From Anisus vortex (lineage: Eukaryota; Mollusca; Gastropoda; Planorbidae): 64,000 nucleotides of DNA. A model generated the notes under the pieces. The model did no database searches. It had not been told where the DNA came from and saw only the letters and a program-made list of their open reading frames with translations. The stretch spans positions 40,075,473-40,139,472 of the forward strand of contig OX421502.1 in NCBI GenBank assembly GCA_949126835.1, read 5' to 3'. This document shows positions 1-12,029 of this stretch, piece after piece (positions within the stretch are counted from its first letter, which is position 1; each line of letters opens with the position of its first letter). Position numbers and translations under genes: made by a program.

Positions 1-528
1 CCCCTTCTCTCTCTCTCTTCCCAATTTGACCCCCCCCCTTTCTCTCTCTCTCTTCCCAATTTGACCCCCCCTTCTCTCTCTCTCTTCCCAATTTGACCCC
101 CCCTTCTCTCTCTCTCTTCCCAATTTGACCCCCCCCTTCTCTCTCTCTCTTCCCAATTTGACCCCCCCCTTCTCTCTCTCTCTTCCCAATTTGACCCCCC
201 CTTCTCTCTCTCTCTTCCCAATTTGACCCCCCCCTTCTCTCTCTTCCCAATTTGACCCCCCCTTCTCTCTCTCTCTTCCCAATTTGACCCCCCCCCCCTT
301 CTCTCTCTCTCTTCCCAATTTGACCCCCCCCTTCTCTCTCTCTCTTCCCAATTTGACCCCCCCTTCTCTCTCTCTTCCCAATTTGACCCCTCCCCCTTCT
401 CTCTCTCTCTTCCCAATTTGACCCCCCCCTTCTCTCTCTCTCTTCCCAATTTGACCCCCCCCCCCTTTCTCTCTCTCTCTTCCCAATTTGACCCCCCCCT
501 TCTCTCTCTCTCTTCACAATTTGACCTC
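1..528. repeat. Tandem repeat, ~32-bp unit, ~16 copies (C-run / CT-rich)
   Basis: Each unit is a poly-C run of 6-11, a (CT)n stretch and TTCCCAATTTGAC. Length varies from about 30 to 38 bp because the C and CT runs change. The array continues off the left edge. One strand is almost pure pyrimidine. Confidence 0.95.
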
Positions 529-697
529 CCCCATCCCGGGCCTTCCCGCCATTGCTGCCCCAGGAGCAAGGATAATTTATTATGAACACCAAGATGGCCG
601 AACAGAGAGAGAGAGAGCGTGGGATGATTCGTCTGGATATTAAAATCCAGCGTTTCCCAAAACGTTGTCTCGTTAAATACCGGCATAGCTGTACAAG

Positions 698-969
698 ATA
701 GTTCATTCATACAGAATAGTTCATTCATACAGAATAGTTCATTCATACAGAATAGTTCATTCATCCAGAATAGTTCATTCATCCAGAATAGTTCATTCAT
801 CCAGAATAGTTCATTCATACAGAATAGTTCATTCATACAGAATAGTTCATTCATACAGAATAGTTCATTCATACAGAATAGTTCATTCATACAGAATAGT
901 TCATTCAAACAGATTAGTTCATTCATACAGAATAGTTCATTCATACAGAATAGTTCATTCATACAGATT
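698..969. repeat. Tandem repeat, 18-bp unit, 15 copies
   Basis: Unit TAGTTCATTCATACAGAA. Three adjacent copies carry C for A (ATCCAG), and one late copy reads AAACAGATT. Confidence 0.95.
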
Positions 970-2891
970 CTTAGACTATTCATCAAAAACATATATTCCC
1001 AAAGGTAGCCAGCCAATCACCACAGGTACCCAGTATAGAATATAAGCTGACCAGTGGGGAGGGCATCCACCCACACAAAACCCACCCACACATATATTTA
1101 AGCTTAAATTTAATCCAATCGGTCACTAAAAACATTGTCTGACCATGTTAACTCGAATCCGGGTGCTAGGGAAATATGCAGCATAGGGCGCAATGTGTGA
1201 AGAAAAAGCGACACCGAACGTCAACGCGCCATAGTTCTGCCTGCCCCCTTTCCTACCCCCCCTTTCCTACCCCCCCCCCCATGTTTGTATAAAGTAGTAT
1301 AAACATTTGTATCATTATATATTTACGCTAACATCGTATTCTCGTCTAGTCTCGTGGCCAAATCTCGCGGTATTCGATAAAACAATAAATCATTCATATT
1401 GTATTCCCTGTCAGTGCCGCTGCTGTTTTTTTTTTCTTTCTGCCAAGAATGTTCTGGAAGGTGTCGTCGTCCCATGGAATTATTGCCACTGGAGCCTGTC
1501 CAAATTCTAGCCAATCAACATGGAGTTTATCTGGGATTAGTTCTTGGGACAATTATTCGTTTTTGTTGTTTGTTCCGACATTTCTATGTTTTCCCAGTAA
1601 ACCTCCGCCGAATCCGCCCTCAAACCACCATTTTCTCTCCATCGCCCCCCCCCCATCTCAATTGGCATAGCTTCACTATATCGGTGACAATACCTCTGTT
1701 CTGGGACGGCTTCATCATAGGGATTATCCACCGCAAGAGTTTTATGATTATCCGAGGCTCAATATTCCCCAAGACGCGGATCATGTAGGGACATATCTGC
1801 CCGTCAAATTAGTCATATTATTATTAAAGCGACGAAACACAACAAAAAAGGGTGGGTGGGGAAGGGGAGCGGCTGACGGGGATGAGAAAACAGATTATAG
1901 CCCGGAGGTTATTCAGTTCATTGCCGGTGTTATAAAGTAAGCTATATACAATATATATGTCTTTAATATTTGTGTTCAACCAATCATATTAGTTATTTAA
2001 AGACAAGTGACCTCATTGTCTCAAATTATACTTTTGCGATTTCACTTCAAAACGTTTTTTTCGTATTCATCAACTTGAACATGATGCTGTATAATTAAAC
2101 GTACTCGGTAGTTTGTTTGCTTTTTAAAGGGAAATTCTTTTTTTTTCTTCCATCCAGTAGTCTATAGACCTACTCTAGTTCACGAGGCAATATGAAAAAA
2201 AAACTGTGTTTATTCTGTGATGAAATCAAATACCTAGTTATAAACACAGCGAGGTGATATCCGGATAAATCGTCAGAGTTGGCAATACTTCTGTGCTAAA
2301 TCATGACTCGGCCTTGACATTCATCTTCACTTTTGCCGATTATATTTTCGCTAGATGAAAGGGCAACAATGTCGTAGACGGGTGAACGAGTGTATTTGTG
2401 TATCATCCCGTAGTTCTAAGACAAGTCAAATAGAAAAGCACTTTGTACCGTTTTGTCATCAAACTGCGACTTCGCGTACAGGAGGGTTTATTTCAAACCC
2501 TAACAGTAATGTTAGAAACAAATATTCCATTGACCTCGGCGACCCTGTGCTAGTCTTTTAATCTCGCACCCAAAATGCACTAGTAGCTAGTGCTCCGGCG
2601 TGTTGTGCTAAGTTGGCATTTCCTGACAACTAAGAGTAATTTCAGAATTATATATATTTTTTTACTAAAGGTTAAAATTAAAGAAAAATGGGTCGAGGTA
2701 ATTTTTCTTTTTTTTTCAGCGTGCGGCAATAATATATAGATCTAGATTATTTTAAATCCGTCAGAATATGTTGACCTTTGACCTATTGTAGTCTAAATGC
2801 AGTACTTTTGGCCTGCAGTTGTCATGGAGATTAGACAGTTGTTTTTGTTTTGTTTTTATTGTTGTGGTTTGTTTATATTTTTAGTACTCTT
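970..2891. other. AT-rich non-coding stretch
   Basis: No gene seen; short open frames near 1307-1788 overlap on both strands and lack recognisable motifs. Contains an 11-C run at 1270-1280 and poly-T/A tracts. Confidence 0.6.
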
Positions 2892-2993
2892 GTTTATCGG
2901 TACTTTAAAACCATAGTTTGGTTTATCGATACTTTAAAACCATAGTTTGGTTTATCGATACTTTAAAATCACAGTTTGGTTTATCGGGTACTT
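2892..2993. repeat. Short tandem repeat, 29-bp unit, 3.5 copies
   Basis: Copies start at 2892, 2921, 2950 and 2979, each beginning GTTTATCG and ending CATAGTTTG or CACAGTTTG. Confidence 0.85.
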
Positions 2994-3264
2994 CAACTTG
3001 AAATCGATAAGGCTATTGCTATAATTCCGTTTTCCTACCTTCCCATTATAAGTTGAATTTGTGTCTGTATTTCATTTTACTCTAATGAATAACCGTTAAA
3101 AGAAGCAACAGACAACAATGACTTCCTCAGACATATGTTCCCTTCCCCAGATGTTGGAATGCCCTTAGAATAAAATTATAACAAATATTATATGAAACAA
3201 AAATTTGTGATTGAAATAAAATAAACAACATTAAAAAAAAAAGTATTTTATCTTTTTATCTCAA

Positions 3265-3305
3265 CTGTTATAGACGCATCTTCTACATAGAAGAGAAGAT
3301 TATTG
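3265..3305 (-). mobile_element. Possible LINE 3'-end fragment
   Basis: Resembles the CTTCTATAAAGAAGATTATT signature of the LINE ends at 29141 and 40148, with an insertion. The surrounding 2994-3880 is otherwise AT-rich unique sequence with CA-rich patches near 3780-3850. Confidence 0.35.
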
Positions 3306-3880
3306 CTTCATATAACTATTATCAGTGAGCAAGCATACCAATAAAAACACAAAAAACAACAACAATACAATTATCATAAAATGTTGGTTTATTGTTCAGT
3401 TCTTCTGACATTTAAATAAGACAAAAATAAACTCATAGAACAGTTGTGTTAAGAAATATACATACATGTACATACAATACAATTAATGTTGGGAGAGAAA
3501 TGACGTCACTAAAGACTCAAGTTGTCTATTCCTACAGGAACATGTCAATGAGCTCTCTGTCACGGTTGTGTAATTGTATGTTTTAAACAACATTAGTAGG
3601 TTCTGATTGAACTGAACTAACAGTGAAATCTGTGATAATGATAAAATACTGATGGAAATTGAGCATAGTAACAACCCTCCCCCCGACCACCCTCGCCTCT
3701 TTTCCTACACTAAGCATATTGTACTGAGTTGTATGGACTTCTTGTGACCACATTTCTATTTGAACACACATCTTTATACAGTCTATAGCACATACACATC
3801 TCTATAGCACATACATATATCTAAAGCACACACACACATTTGCCGTAACACACTCACAAGCACATCTCACTTTTTACTGT

Positions 3881-4431
3881 ACCGGTACATTAATTAGCCT
3901 GCAGTGAATACCGGTACGTCAATTAGCCTGCAGTGAATACCGGTACATCAATTAGCCTGCAGTGAATACCGGTACGTCAATTAGCCTGCAGTGAATACCG
4001 GTACGTCAATTAGCCTGCAGTGAATACCGGTACATCAATTAGCCTGCAGTGAATACCGGTACGTCAATTAGCCTGCAGTGAATACCGGTACATCAATTAG
4101 CCTGCAGTGAATACCGGTACGTCAATTAGCCTGCAGTGAATACCGGTACATCAATTAGCCTGCAGTGAATACCGGTACGTCAATTAGCCTGCAGTGAATA
4201 CCGGTACGTCAATTAGCCTGCAGTGAATACCGGTACATCAATTAGCCTGCAGTGAATACCGGTACATCAATTAGCCTGCAGTGAATACCGGTACATCAAT
4301 TAGCCTGCAGTGAATACCGGTACGTCAATTAGCCTGCAGTGAATACCGGTACATCAATTAGCCTGCAGTGAATACCGGTACATCAATTAGCCTGCAGTGA
4401 ATACCGGTACGTCAATTAGCCTGCAGTGAAT
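3881..4431. repeat. Tandem repeat, 29-bp unit, 19 copies
   Basis: Exactly 551 bp. Each unit has two 6-bp palindromes, ACCGGT and CTGCAG. The main variation is TACGTC versus TACATC at a single CpG. Confidence 0.96.
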
Positions 4432-7400
4432 ATATTATAAAGTGTTATATTATATAAAGAAAACTACCCCCCCCCCCTTTTGTCCATTGTATTTTATTTT
4501 AATTTGTCACCCAATTCACGATAAAGTTCATTCAACAACACGCCCCTCTCCTCCTCCTGCAGCGCCTCACTCGCCCCCTTCCCCTTATTCTTCAAGAACT
4601 TGATACGGTATGTCTTTGCTTCCCCCCCCCTTCTATTGCTTACCCAGACACCAGACAATAAAGCCCCCCCCCCCCCAAAAAAAAAAATAGAGACAGACAC
4701 GCGAGAAGCACCTCGTCCAGGCAAGTGAATTTAATAAGTAATACTTTGGTGACCTTTCACCTTTCGCCGCGTTTTTTTGTTACGAGACTATCTGCTGAAA
4801 GCATCGGTATCCCACAAAGCTTTGCTCAACAGCCCCTCCCCCCCCCCGGTTAATCAGTAGAGGGGAAATATTTCGAGGGGAGACAAAGCTGATTTAGTTC
4901 TGTGGAACAAAGGGAGAGAACTTGTTCATGGAACGCAAGGGGGAAGTGAAAAATATTGGAGTTAATGAAATCAACATCTTTGTATGGACATGAATAAGAG
5001 ATAACCTTGTTTCATAATTTAACAACAGCAACAATTTGATATGGACAGTCGAGGCATATAGCCGCTGTAGTTTTTTGTCTTTATTTTGTCTACAACATGT
5101 CTCACAAAACCTGTCTCGGACTCTCCCAAACAATCTTGCTTATATCTTCCTACCAAAACCTGTATCCCACACAACCTGGCTTGGGTCTCCTGAACAACAT
5201 GTCTCAGTTACCCCCCCCCCCCAAACCTTACTCAGGCCTCCCGCAAAACCAGGCTAAGGGCTCACTCATAACTTAGCTCAGACCTCCCCCTCCCCAATAA
5301 AAAAACAACAGCAACAACCGCCATTGCGCCCCTACCCCCTTCTCCATCAACAGCATGTCACACAAAACTTGGCTTCCGTCTGATTTCTCATCAGATTCAA
5401 CTCTTCCCTAGATCTAATCATTAGACTGAGCCAAGGATAAAAATTAAGGGGTGGGTGGGGGTGAATAGTTTGGTGTGTGTGTGTGAGCTAAGGTCACGGT
5501 TCATTGAATCAATGTCTTGTTGTTGCCTGGTTAAAGGCTGACCGAACAGAAACAACTCTGTCTACACCTTGGTTTTGTTTTGTCTATCAAACATTAGGAA
5601 ATAAATCCTGTGCAGTTGAAGTGCAGTTAAAATAACTTCTAGTATAATATAAATAACTAGTATTGGGGACACCATGGCTTTACATATTTGAACTAATGAA
5701 GTCAAATGGTTAACAAATGCATGAAATATACACAATGTATACGTACACCTCCTCTCACAAGGGCCTATTTCTTACTGCTCAACAATGCTCTCTGCTAATA
5801 ATGCTAGTAAGATACCATGTGCCCTGGACAATGGTCAACAATGCTAGTAGGACACTAAGTGCCCTCCCTATCTCCCGACTGTCTAGATAGACGGGTTAGA
5901 TAAACTTATAAGAAAGCTACGTAAGTCCAAACCACTAATACTATTATGAGAGAGTACACTATAGTTAGAACTAGACTTCACAGCCTGCTTCTATGATACA
6001 CTGAAGGCTTGGCAAATAAATATCAGACAGCATTGTGGGAATAACACTATACAAACATAAATAATGAAGCAAAAAAACACAATTCACAGTTGGCAACATT
6101 TTCAGTCAACATTACAATTTACAATATATAAATCGTTTCTTCAATAAACTTTTTTTAATACGACTTTAAAACAATAAGAGAGTGCTTGGGTGGAATTTAC
6201 TTTTTAAAAGAGTTTTTAAAAATTTAAGAAATTGAAAAAAAGATTTAACAGGAAGGCAGAAATAACAAAGAGTTCACTACAAAGTAACCCCCCCCCCCCC
6301 TACTGCTATGTGACCAGAGCCAGAGAAATGTTTATGGCATTACAAAGATGGCTAAGGGAGAGGGGGGAGGGGCGGGGGCTATTGATTTCTTCCAGGAAGA
6401 AAAGACACAAAAAAACTAACCTCCCCAGTTTGTGTGTGTAAGATGTGGGGGGGGGGGGCAGCATATTTTCAAAAAACTAGAATTTAAACAATAACAAGAA
6501 ACACAATCTTTGGTTCAATTGAGTACAATCTGAGAATAGGGAATCAATTTGTATGTTAAGTTTGAATATCTTCAATTTCATGTTGTTTTTGCAATTAGTT
6601 GTTTTCATTATTTAAATAAATTGTAAGAAACAACAACATAAATATAAAATTGTAATAATGTAAAAACAAATTGAAAAAAATATTCTTGCTAGTCCACCTT
6701 CCTGGTGTGTAGACCACTGATCTATAAAAAGAATGGATAGAGCCTCCATTATCAAACTTGTAATTGCAAACTGAGGCTAGAGTTTACTTCACTAATCCAC
6801 ACCATTCACTTATATTTTTTATCCATGTCAATGACTTAAAGGAATAAACAATCTATAATTAAACAAATCCAAATGAATAAAAAGGAAGTCAAAGTCACTT
6901 GAAATGTATTTACAGGTCAGTGTTTAGGCAGTCTTAATTTTGTAGGTAAAACACATTTGAAGACTTTTTTTATGAATAGCGCTAGATAAATATAAAAGCG
7001 CTAGATAAATTTGTAATTTGTATGTGAAAGCTATTTGTTTTTGGCATCAAGAATATACTTTCGCCGGAGCTCAATGTATTATTTTTATATATCAGTGGTA
7101 TAGACATACAGGCTCAGTTGTACATTATATATATCGATATATATATATACATGACTTGTACATCATTTATAATGAAGAGTTTGTATTTATGAAACAAATG
7201 AAATAATTTAGTGAATATACACATAGTATAACAAACAAGTCTTCAAGACTTCAACATTTCTTTCATCATTGGCTTTTTTTTCTTTTTTTGTAAAAAAAGA
7301 TAATTTAGAAATAATTTAAAATTTAACATAAGTGTTAAAGTTAAAGCAGTAAACATAAAATTTATACAAAATCAATTTTCAAAGAAATTAATTAGAAAAA

Positions 7401-8334
7401 TAATAAATGGCCAGATGAAATTATTTTTGTTTTTGGTCTTTATTCCTTCTAAATTAGCCCTACCATCCTCATTCCGCATTCCATTGTAAATTAGCCCTAC
7501 TGTCCCTCAGGTTTAATTTATTGATACTAAATGTGTCATCGTTAAGTCTTACAAGTTTATCCATGACATCCTGTATCATGTGACACATTCTGAACGGCAG
7601 GATGACATTGAGGGCATATGCGACATATTGCAAAAAAAGTGGGTGAAATGACATCCTGGCATGGACTTTAAGCACAATGGGATTGAAAATGTTTTAAAAA
7701 CCAATGTTGAAAAGATTAATGGTTTTATAAACAAAACAAAAAATTATTGGTCCCTTTAAACATAATACTAGTAATACTAGATTAAATACTTCACTTGTAA
7801 CAAATCTCTTTTAATAATAATTTTCAAAGGTCGGTAAATACAGACATAAAAAAAACCTTAAAAAACAACAACAACACTGAAAAAAATATCTGCAATCTTG
7901 GTTAATAGCAAAGGTCTAAAAACACAATGTTCATATTAAATTACCTTCAGATGCAGTAAAAACAAACTTCAGTGATTTAATAAGCTAATGAATTAGTCCC
8001 AATTATAAGTGTGAAATTAGCACTGAAACTTAAGTGAACTTTTTTTTCAAACAAATGATGTAAACAATCAGTTCCTAATACTGCCTTAACTTATTAGGGG
8101 CATCTCGACTACAAACTGTTTGTTTACATGTGAATATTATACAATGTTGCCTGTCTGGTTGGACCCTTATATTGAACATTATTTAGCAACACATACAAAA
8201 GAAAATAAGGAATGCATGCTCAAATTTATAGAAGCAGACTCGACATCAATATGATGGCTAGACTTTAGTTTAAATGCTTCCATGCTAATTTAAAATAATA
8301 AAAAAATTCAATCCTGTATATGTCTTCTTTTTTT
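4432..8334. other. AT-rich non-coding stretch with C/G runs
   Basis: No gene or tandem array. C or G runs of 9-13 at about 4467, 4622, 4664, 4847, 5211, 6288 and 6447. A weak imperfect ACCTGTCTC-like repetition lies at 5090-5280. An AT-rich palindromic patch lies at 7127-7150. The part nearest the gene could be a long 3' UTR. Confidence 0.55.
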
Positions 8335-8900
8335 TTTATTAAGCTAGAAAAGGAATTTGGTTAAACCTGACTCATAAAAATAGTAATACCTTACATAGCT
8401 CAACATACTGGTATCTATAAATTACTCAAAGTTTGATGTGAATATTTCCAAAGCTGTTGTAAAGAAATTCCTTACTACTTAGATAGTCTTTGCTTGTCAC
8501 ATGTCTACTGCTGTTAGTAAAAAAAATTATTGCAATTGTATTCCCACAAGTTGAACACTGAGAACCTTCAGGTGTTAAAACAACAAACAACAGAAACCTG
8601 TTTAACAAGGTGCAGAGTTGTGCCATTTAAAGCTCTTGTTTTGATAACTTGTATACTTTCTCTGTAACACTGGTTGACAACACTGACATTATAAATATTA
8701 TTATGGTGTTCAATAACACTGTCACATTTATATTACACTGTCACATTTATATTACACTGTTAAATTTATGTTTTAAGGAGGCTCCATAATCCACTTTGAT
8801 TAAATAAGTACTTTCCTTGTGTTTGAAATTCTTTGGTATTGTTTAGTGGAATATCACCATAGGTGTGCCCTGGCTTCGTTAGTGTGTGTGTTCTTTCTAG
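8335..8900 (-). other. Possible 3' UTR of the LRR-Ig gene
   Basis: AT-rich, repeat-free sequence directly downstream of the stop codon. A minus-strand AATAAA lies at 8340-8335 and another at 7444-7439; either could be the poly(A) signal. No transcript evidence is available, so the end is a guess. Confidence 0.3.
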
Positions 8901-9855
8901 TCACACAGGTGTGCCAGGTGTGATGCCATAGTTTTGGCTGTACTGTTGAGCTTCCGGGGACGTTATGTAATCCAAATGAGACTCCTGGGGTGTCAGTTCC
9001 ATGTACTCCCTGGACTGAAACATGCGCGGCGGCTTCCTGGGCCCTATGGACATAGGGGCAAAGCCCAGGTTTCCCACGGACATACTCTTTGGTGTGGCCT
9101 GCGTCATGCGGTGGGGGGGAGGGGTCGTGGCCGGGTACCTCATGTCTCGGTAGTCCCTATAGTCATTGGGGTGTGGCGCGTACCTGTGAAAATCTGACCT
9201 GGGGCTGGAGTCCCCGTTCTGGTCAGCGTACCTGGGCATCAGGGCCACGATCGACCTGGTGCTGCCCAGCGCCCTCGACATTGAGCCGTTTGTGCTAGGC
9301 GGGTAGTTGAAGCTGCTGAGCCTTTTGGAGCCCTCACGAACCGGGGTACTGGCATAGCTGCTGGTGCTGCCCATCCTCAGCGATCCGCCGTTGTAGATGC
9401 CCTCGCTGGTGGAGCTTGGGTGGTGGAGTGACTTGGTCACAGAGTCGTATACTGGGTACTGGGCATAGTCTGGTTCACTGGAGTCGTACATAGAAGGTGT
9501 GTAGCGGTCCAGCAGAGGTGTGGCTGACCCGGCATGTGAGCTTTCGTACCGTGGTGGCGTGGCCATGGGGTACTGGGGTGGTGGAGCGGGCATCATGTCT
9601 GCCGTGTCAGTCAGCTCACTGCCAAAGGACACGTAAGTGTTTCCATTGTTGAACGGGGAGCCCGGCTGTTGGAATATGTACAGAGGCTCCGTGTCATCCA
9701 GGTCCAGCGGACGCTTCACTGCGGTCATGTTGGAGTCGTTGGTATTGTTGGACGTTGAGCGGTCATCATCCTGGTTGCCGTCCAGCTTGTCCTCAGATGC
9801 TTTGTTGCTAAATTTAGTGTCATTGTGACCTGCAAGGTCTCCATTACTGATCTCA
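8901..9855 (-). other. Coding exon 2 of the LRR-Ig gene (cytoplasmic tail, stop)
   Basis: The acceptor is a pyrimidine tract ending TCTTTTCAG at 9856 on the minus strand. One base completes codon 451 (Ser), and the frame then runs without a stop into the 275-residue open frame starting MTAVKRPLDL, ending at TGA 8901-8903. It encodes residues 451-768. The tail is rich in Ser, Pro, Tyr and Asp and looks disordered. It holds two PPxY motifs (WW-domain ligands), several tyrosines in acidic context (for example YDSSEPDYAQYPVYDS) and the C-terminal TPV. GC content and codon use match exon 1 and differ from the flanking AT-rich DNA. Confidence 0.9.
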
Positions 9856-11966
9856 CTGAAAAGATAAAATTGAAAACCAAACTATTAAAAAAAATGAAAT
9901 CAATAAAAAAAATCTCTACATAGTTTGAAAAATTCTTTCTCAAAGATTTACATAATGAATGAATTTAAATGGATGGAATTAGTTGGCATCTGCATTTCTT
10001 TTAATAAATTTTAATAATGGCCGGGGTGGGCTAATGTGGATTTTGGCTTTTTGTTGTGTATTGTGAGGCTCCTGGTCAAATTATGTGTGCCCACTTCTAG
10101 CCTGTACAGTTTTGAAAGAGTAATTTTTGGCATTTGCTTTCTCTCTTTAAAATATTTTTTTTATGAGTAACCTACTTTAAATAATACTTAAAAGACTTGT
10201 ATAGAATATGTAACTATAATATTAAAATAAATGTTGAATATATATTTAACATATATATTAGTATTATTAGGGCTAAGTTCTTCAAAACATGAATCACCCC
10301 TGAATGCAGCTCTCAATGACCCTGTGCGGCCCACACAAGATCTATTTACAAGACTTTAAAAGCCGTCAAAAGTACCCTTCGGACCAAAATGATCATATTA
10401 GGTGATTGTGGGGCCAGCACATAGCACAGCTGCCTTGACTTTACCCCAACTAAGGCCAGGTACCCAACAGACTCAGGGACACCCTCCAGACCTGGGGAAA
10501 AAATCCTGGTCTTTACCAGGATTCGAACCCGGGACCTTCAGTACTCCAGTCAACCCACCCGAAACGCACTACCACACGGCCACCGAGTCCCATAAAAAAA
10601 ATATGTCGGCTGACCTGTTATTCATGAAATGTTGCTTCAGGTTCTCTGCTATCTTGCTCTGCTTGTCCATCTTCTTCCTCTGGATGCGATTCACTGTGCA
10701 GAAGATGAGGATCCCGATGACCACAAAGAGGATGATCCCACAAACCACAGCCACGGCGATCACTATGCTTTTCGTGTCCACCCCAGGGCCAGACTTGTAG
10801 CTCCCCGGAGGCTCGGGTGTAACCTTATCCGGGTGTACCCCATCCAAGGTCACTATGTACTCAGTTTTGCGGGAGCCCAGTATGTTTTGGACAAAGCACT
10901 GATACTTTGCGATGTCCCCGTACTGAAAGTTGTGTATCTTCAGCATGCTGATGTGCATTATCTCCCCGTTTCTTTCTGTGGCGTTGGTGGATATGTTGTA
11001 TTTGACGGAGTCTTTTGAAGCATCAATGACTTCAGAGTTTCTCAGCCACTTGGCGTCTGCCTCTGGGACAGACGTGTACTTACACACCAGTGTTGTGTTG
11101 TCACCTGGTTTGATGACCTCCGTGGAGCTGCTGGACTTCATCCTGACCTCGCAGGCCAGCTCGTCCATCGGGAGCGCGTCCAGGGCCTTGTCCTTGACAA
11201 TGGACGGCCCGTCGCAGCGGATGTAGTAGCCCTCGGCCCGCCACACCTCTGGGTTGGTGTGGTTCAGCCACGTCCTCAGCCAGCGCAGGTTGCAGTCGCA
11301 CATCCACCGGTTGTCGTAGAGCTGGATTATCTTGACGGATTTGTTGAAGTCCTGAAAGGCATTCACGGGCAGGGTGGACAGAGCATTGTGGCGTACTTTC
11401 AAGATGCTGAGAGAGATAAGGCCAGAGAAGCCACCAGGGTCTATCCGGGTTATGCTGTTGCCGTTGAGGTCAAGTATCTGAAGTTTTTGAAGCACTTTGA
11501 ACGACTCTTTGCTTAAAACCTGAATTCTATTCCCAGACAGATACAGCTGTGTTAGTGACAAGGCCACCGGCTCCAGCGCTGAGGAAGGGATTTGGCTGAG
11601 AAGATTGTTGGAAAGGTCGAGAAGGTTGAGATACGTCATGTTCTGGAAAGCCCCGGCCTCCAAAGCGTGCATGGAGTTGTTGCTGAGGTACAGGCTGCTG
11701 ATGTAGTGGTAGCCGGTGAAGCTCTCCTGCTTCAGCACTGGGAAACTGTTACCGCTTAGGTCAAGGGTCTTGATGCTCTTGTGGAGATACCAGGGGACGT
11801 AGTTCAGCTTGCTGGCGCTGCAATTGGCCACGGTGTGGGCGTCGTCGTAGGTGCACTGCCCGGCCGAGCCCGTGACGGACGCCAGGGCCAGTGTCAATAG
11901 CAGCGCCACCTTGACAGTCCCCGGCACGACCACTGCCAACGTGAAATGATAGGGGAAGACCCGCAT
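8901..11966 (-). CDS. LRR-Ig single-pass transmembrane receptor (kekkon/LRRC24/LRIT-like), two coding exons
   Basis: CDS is the join of 11966-10615 and 9855-8901, 2,307 nt, 768 aa. Seen: hydrophobic signal peptide (~1-36, likely cleavage after SAG); LRRNT cysteines C38 and C49; six LRRs starting near residues 64, 88, 112, 138, 161 and 185, with LxxLxLSxN cores; LRRCT with WMCDCN (C223, C225) plus C251 and C272; one Ig domain with C295, W307 and a DIAKYQC motif (C357); a TM helix ~401-425 followed by basic residues; a ~343-aa cytoplasmic tail. About eight N-glycosylation sequons lie in the ectodomain. The tail has PPQY (543-546), PPRY (551-554), YMEL (735-738) and ends in TPV, a class I PDZ-ligand pattern. 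The family (Drosophila kekkons, vertebrate LRIT, AMIGO, LRRC24) acts in cell-surface adhesion and growth-factor signalling, often in the nervous system; a similar role here is inferred. The GTG at 12009-12011 opens the same frame, but the first ATG is at 11964-11966, with A at -3. Confidence 0.93.
9856..10614 (-). other. Intron of the LRR-Ig gene, with a SINE near its donor
   Basis: A 759-bp GT-AG intron of phase 2. The acceptor half is AT-rich unique sequence; the donor half is almost wholly a minus-strand tRNA-derived SINE. Without splicing, translation continues 15 residues (ending DSVAVW) to TAG at 10569-10571; the last codons are SINE sequence. Confidence 0.85.
10368..10593 (-). mobile_element. 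tRNA-derived SINE, family A, in the intron
   Basis: On the minus strand it starts with a GTGGCCGTGTGGTAGTGC-type box A, then GGTTCGAATCC (box B), then a body shared with copies at 15102, 27671, 42015 and 43333 (CTGAGTC, TTGGGTACCTG, CACCTA and a GGTCCG near the end). It has the same orientation as the host gene and lies about 20 bp inside the intron. Confidence 0.8.
10615..11966 (-). other. Coding exon 1 of the LRR-Ig gene (ectodomain, TM, start of tail)
   Basis: Encodes residues 1-450 plus two bases of codon 451: the whole ectodomain, the TM helix and about 25 juxtamembrane residues. It is GC-richer than its surroundings. The donor on the minus strand reads AACAG then GTCAGC, a GT donor with a non-consensus +3 to +6. 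An in-frame TGA lies at 12015-12017, so the frame opens between there and the ATG. A TTGTTCCAG sequence about 25 nt upstream of the ATG could be a splice acceptor, so a non-coding 5' exon further upstream (higher coordinates) is possible. Having all LRR and Ig units in one exon is common in LRR-Ig receptors. Confidence 0.9.
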
Positions 11967-12029
11967 TCTTGTGCTCGTTCTACTGGAACAAGTAAATCCG
12001 AAGTAATTCACAAATCAAAATTATTCAAA

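Noticed and set aside
9725..9943. 72-codon minus-strand open frame near the exon 2 acceptor
   Set aside because: Wrong frame relative to the splice; it runs from the intron into exon 2 out of frame.
12009..12011. GTG as start of the receptor gene (15 residues longer)
   Set aside because: Animal genes rarely start at GTG; the ATG at 11964-11966 has a purine at -3 and gives a good signal peptide.
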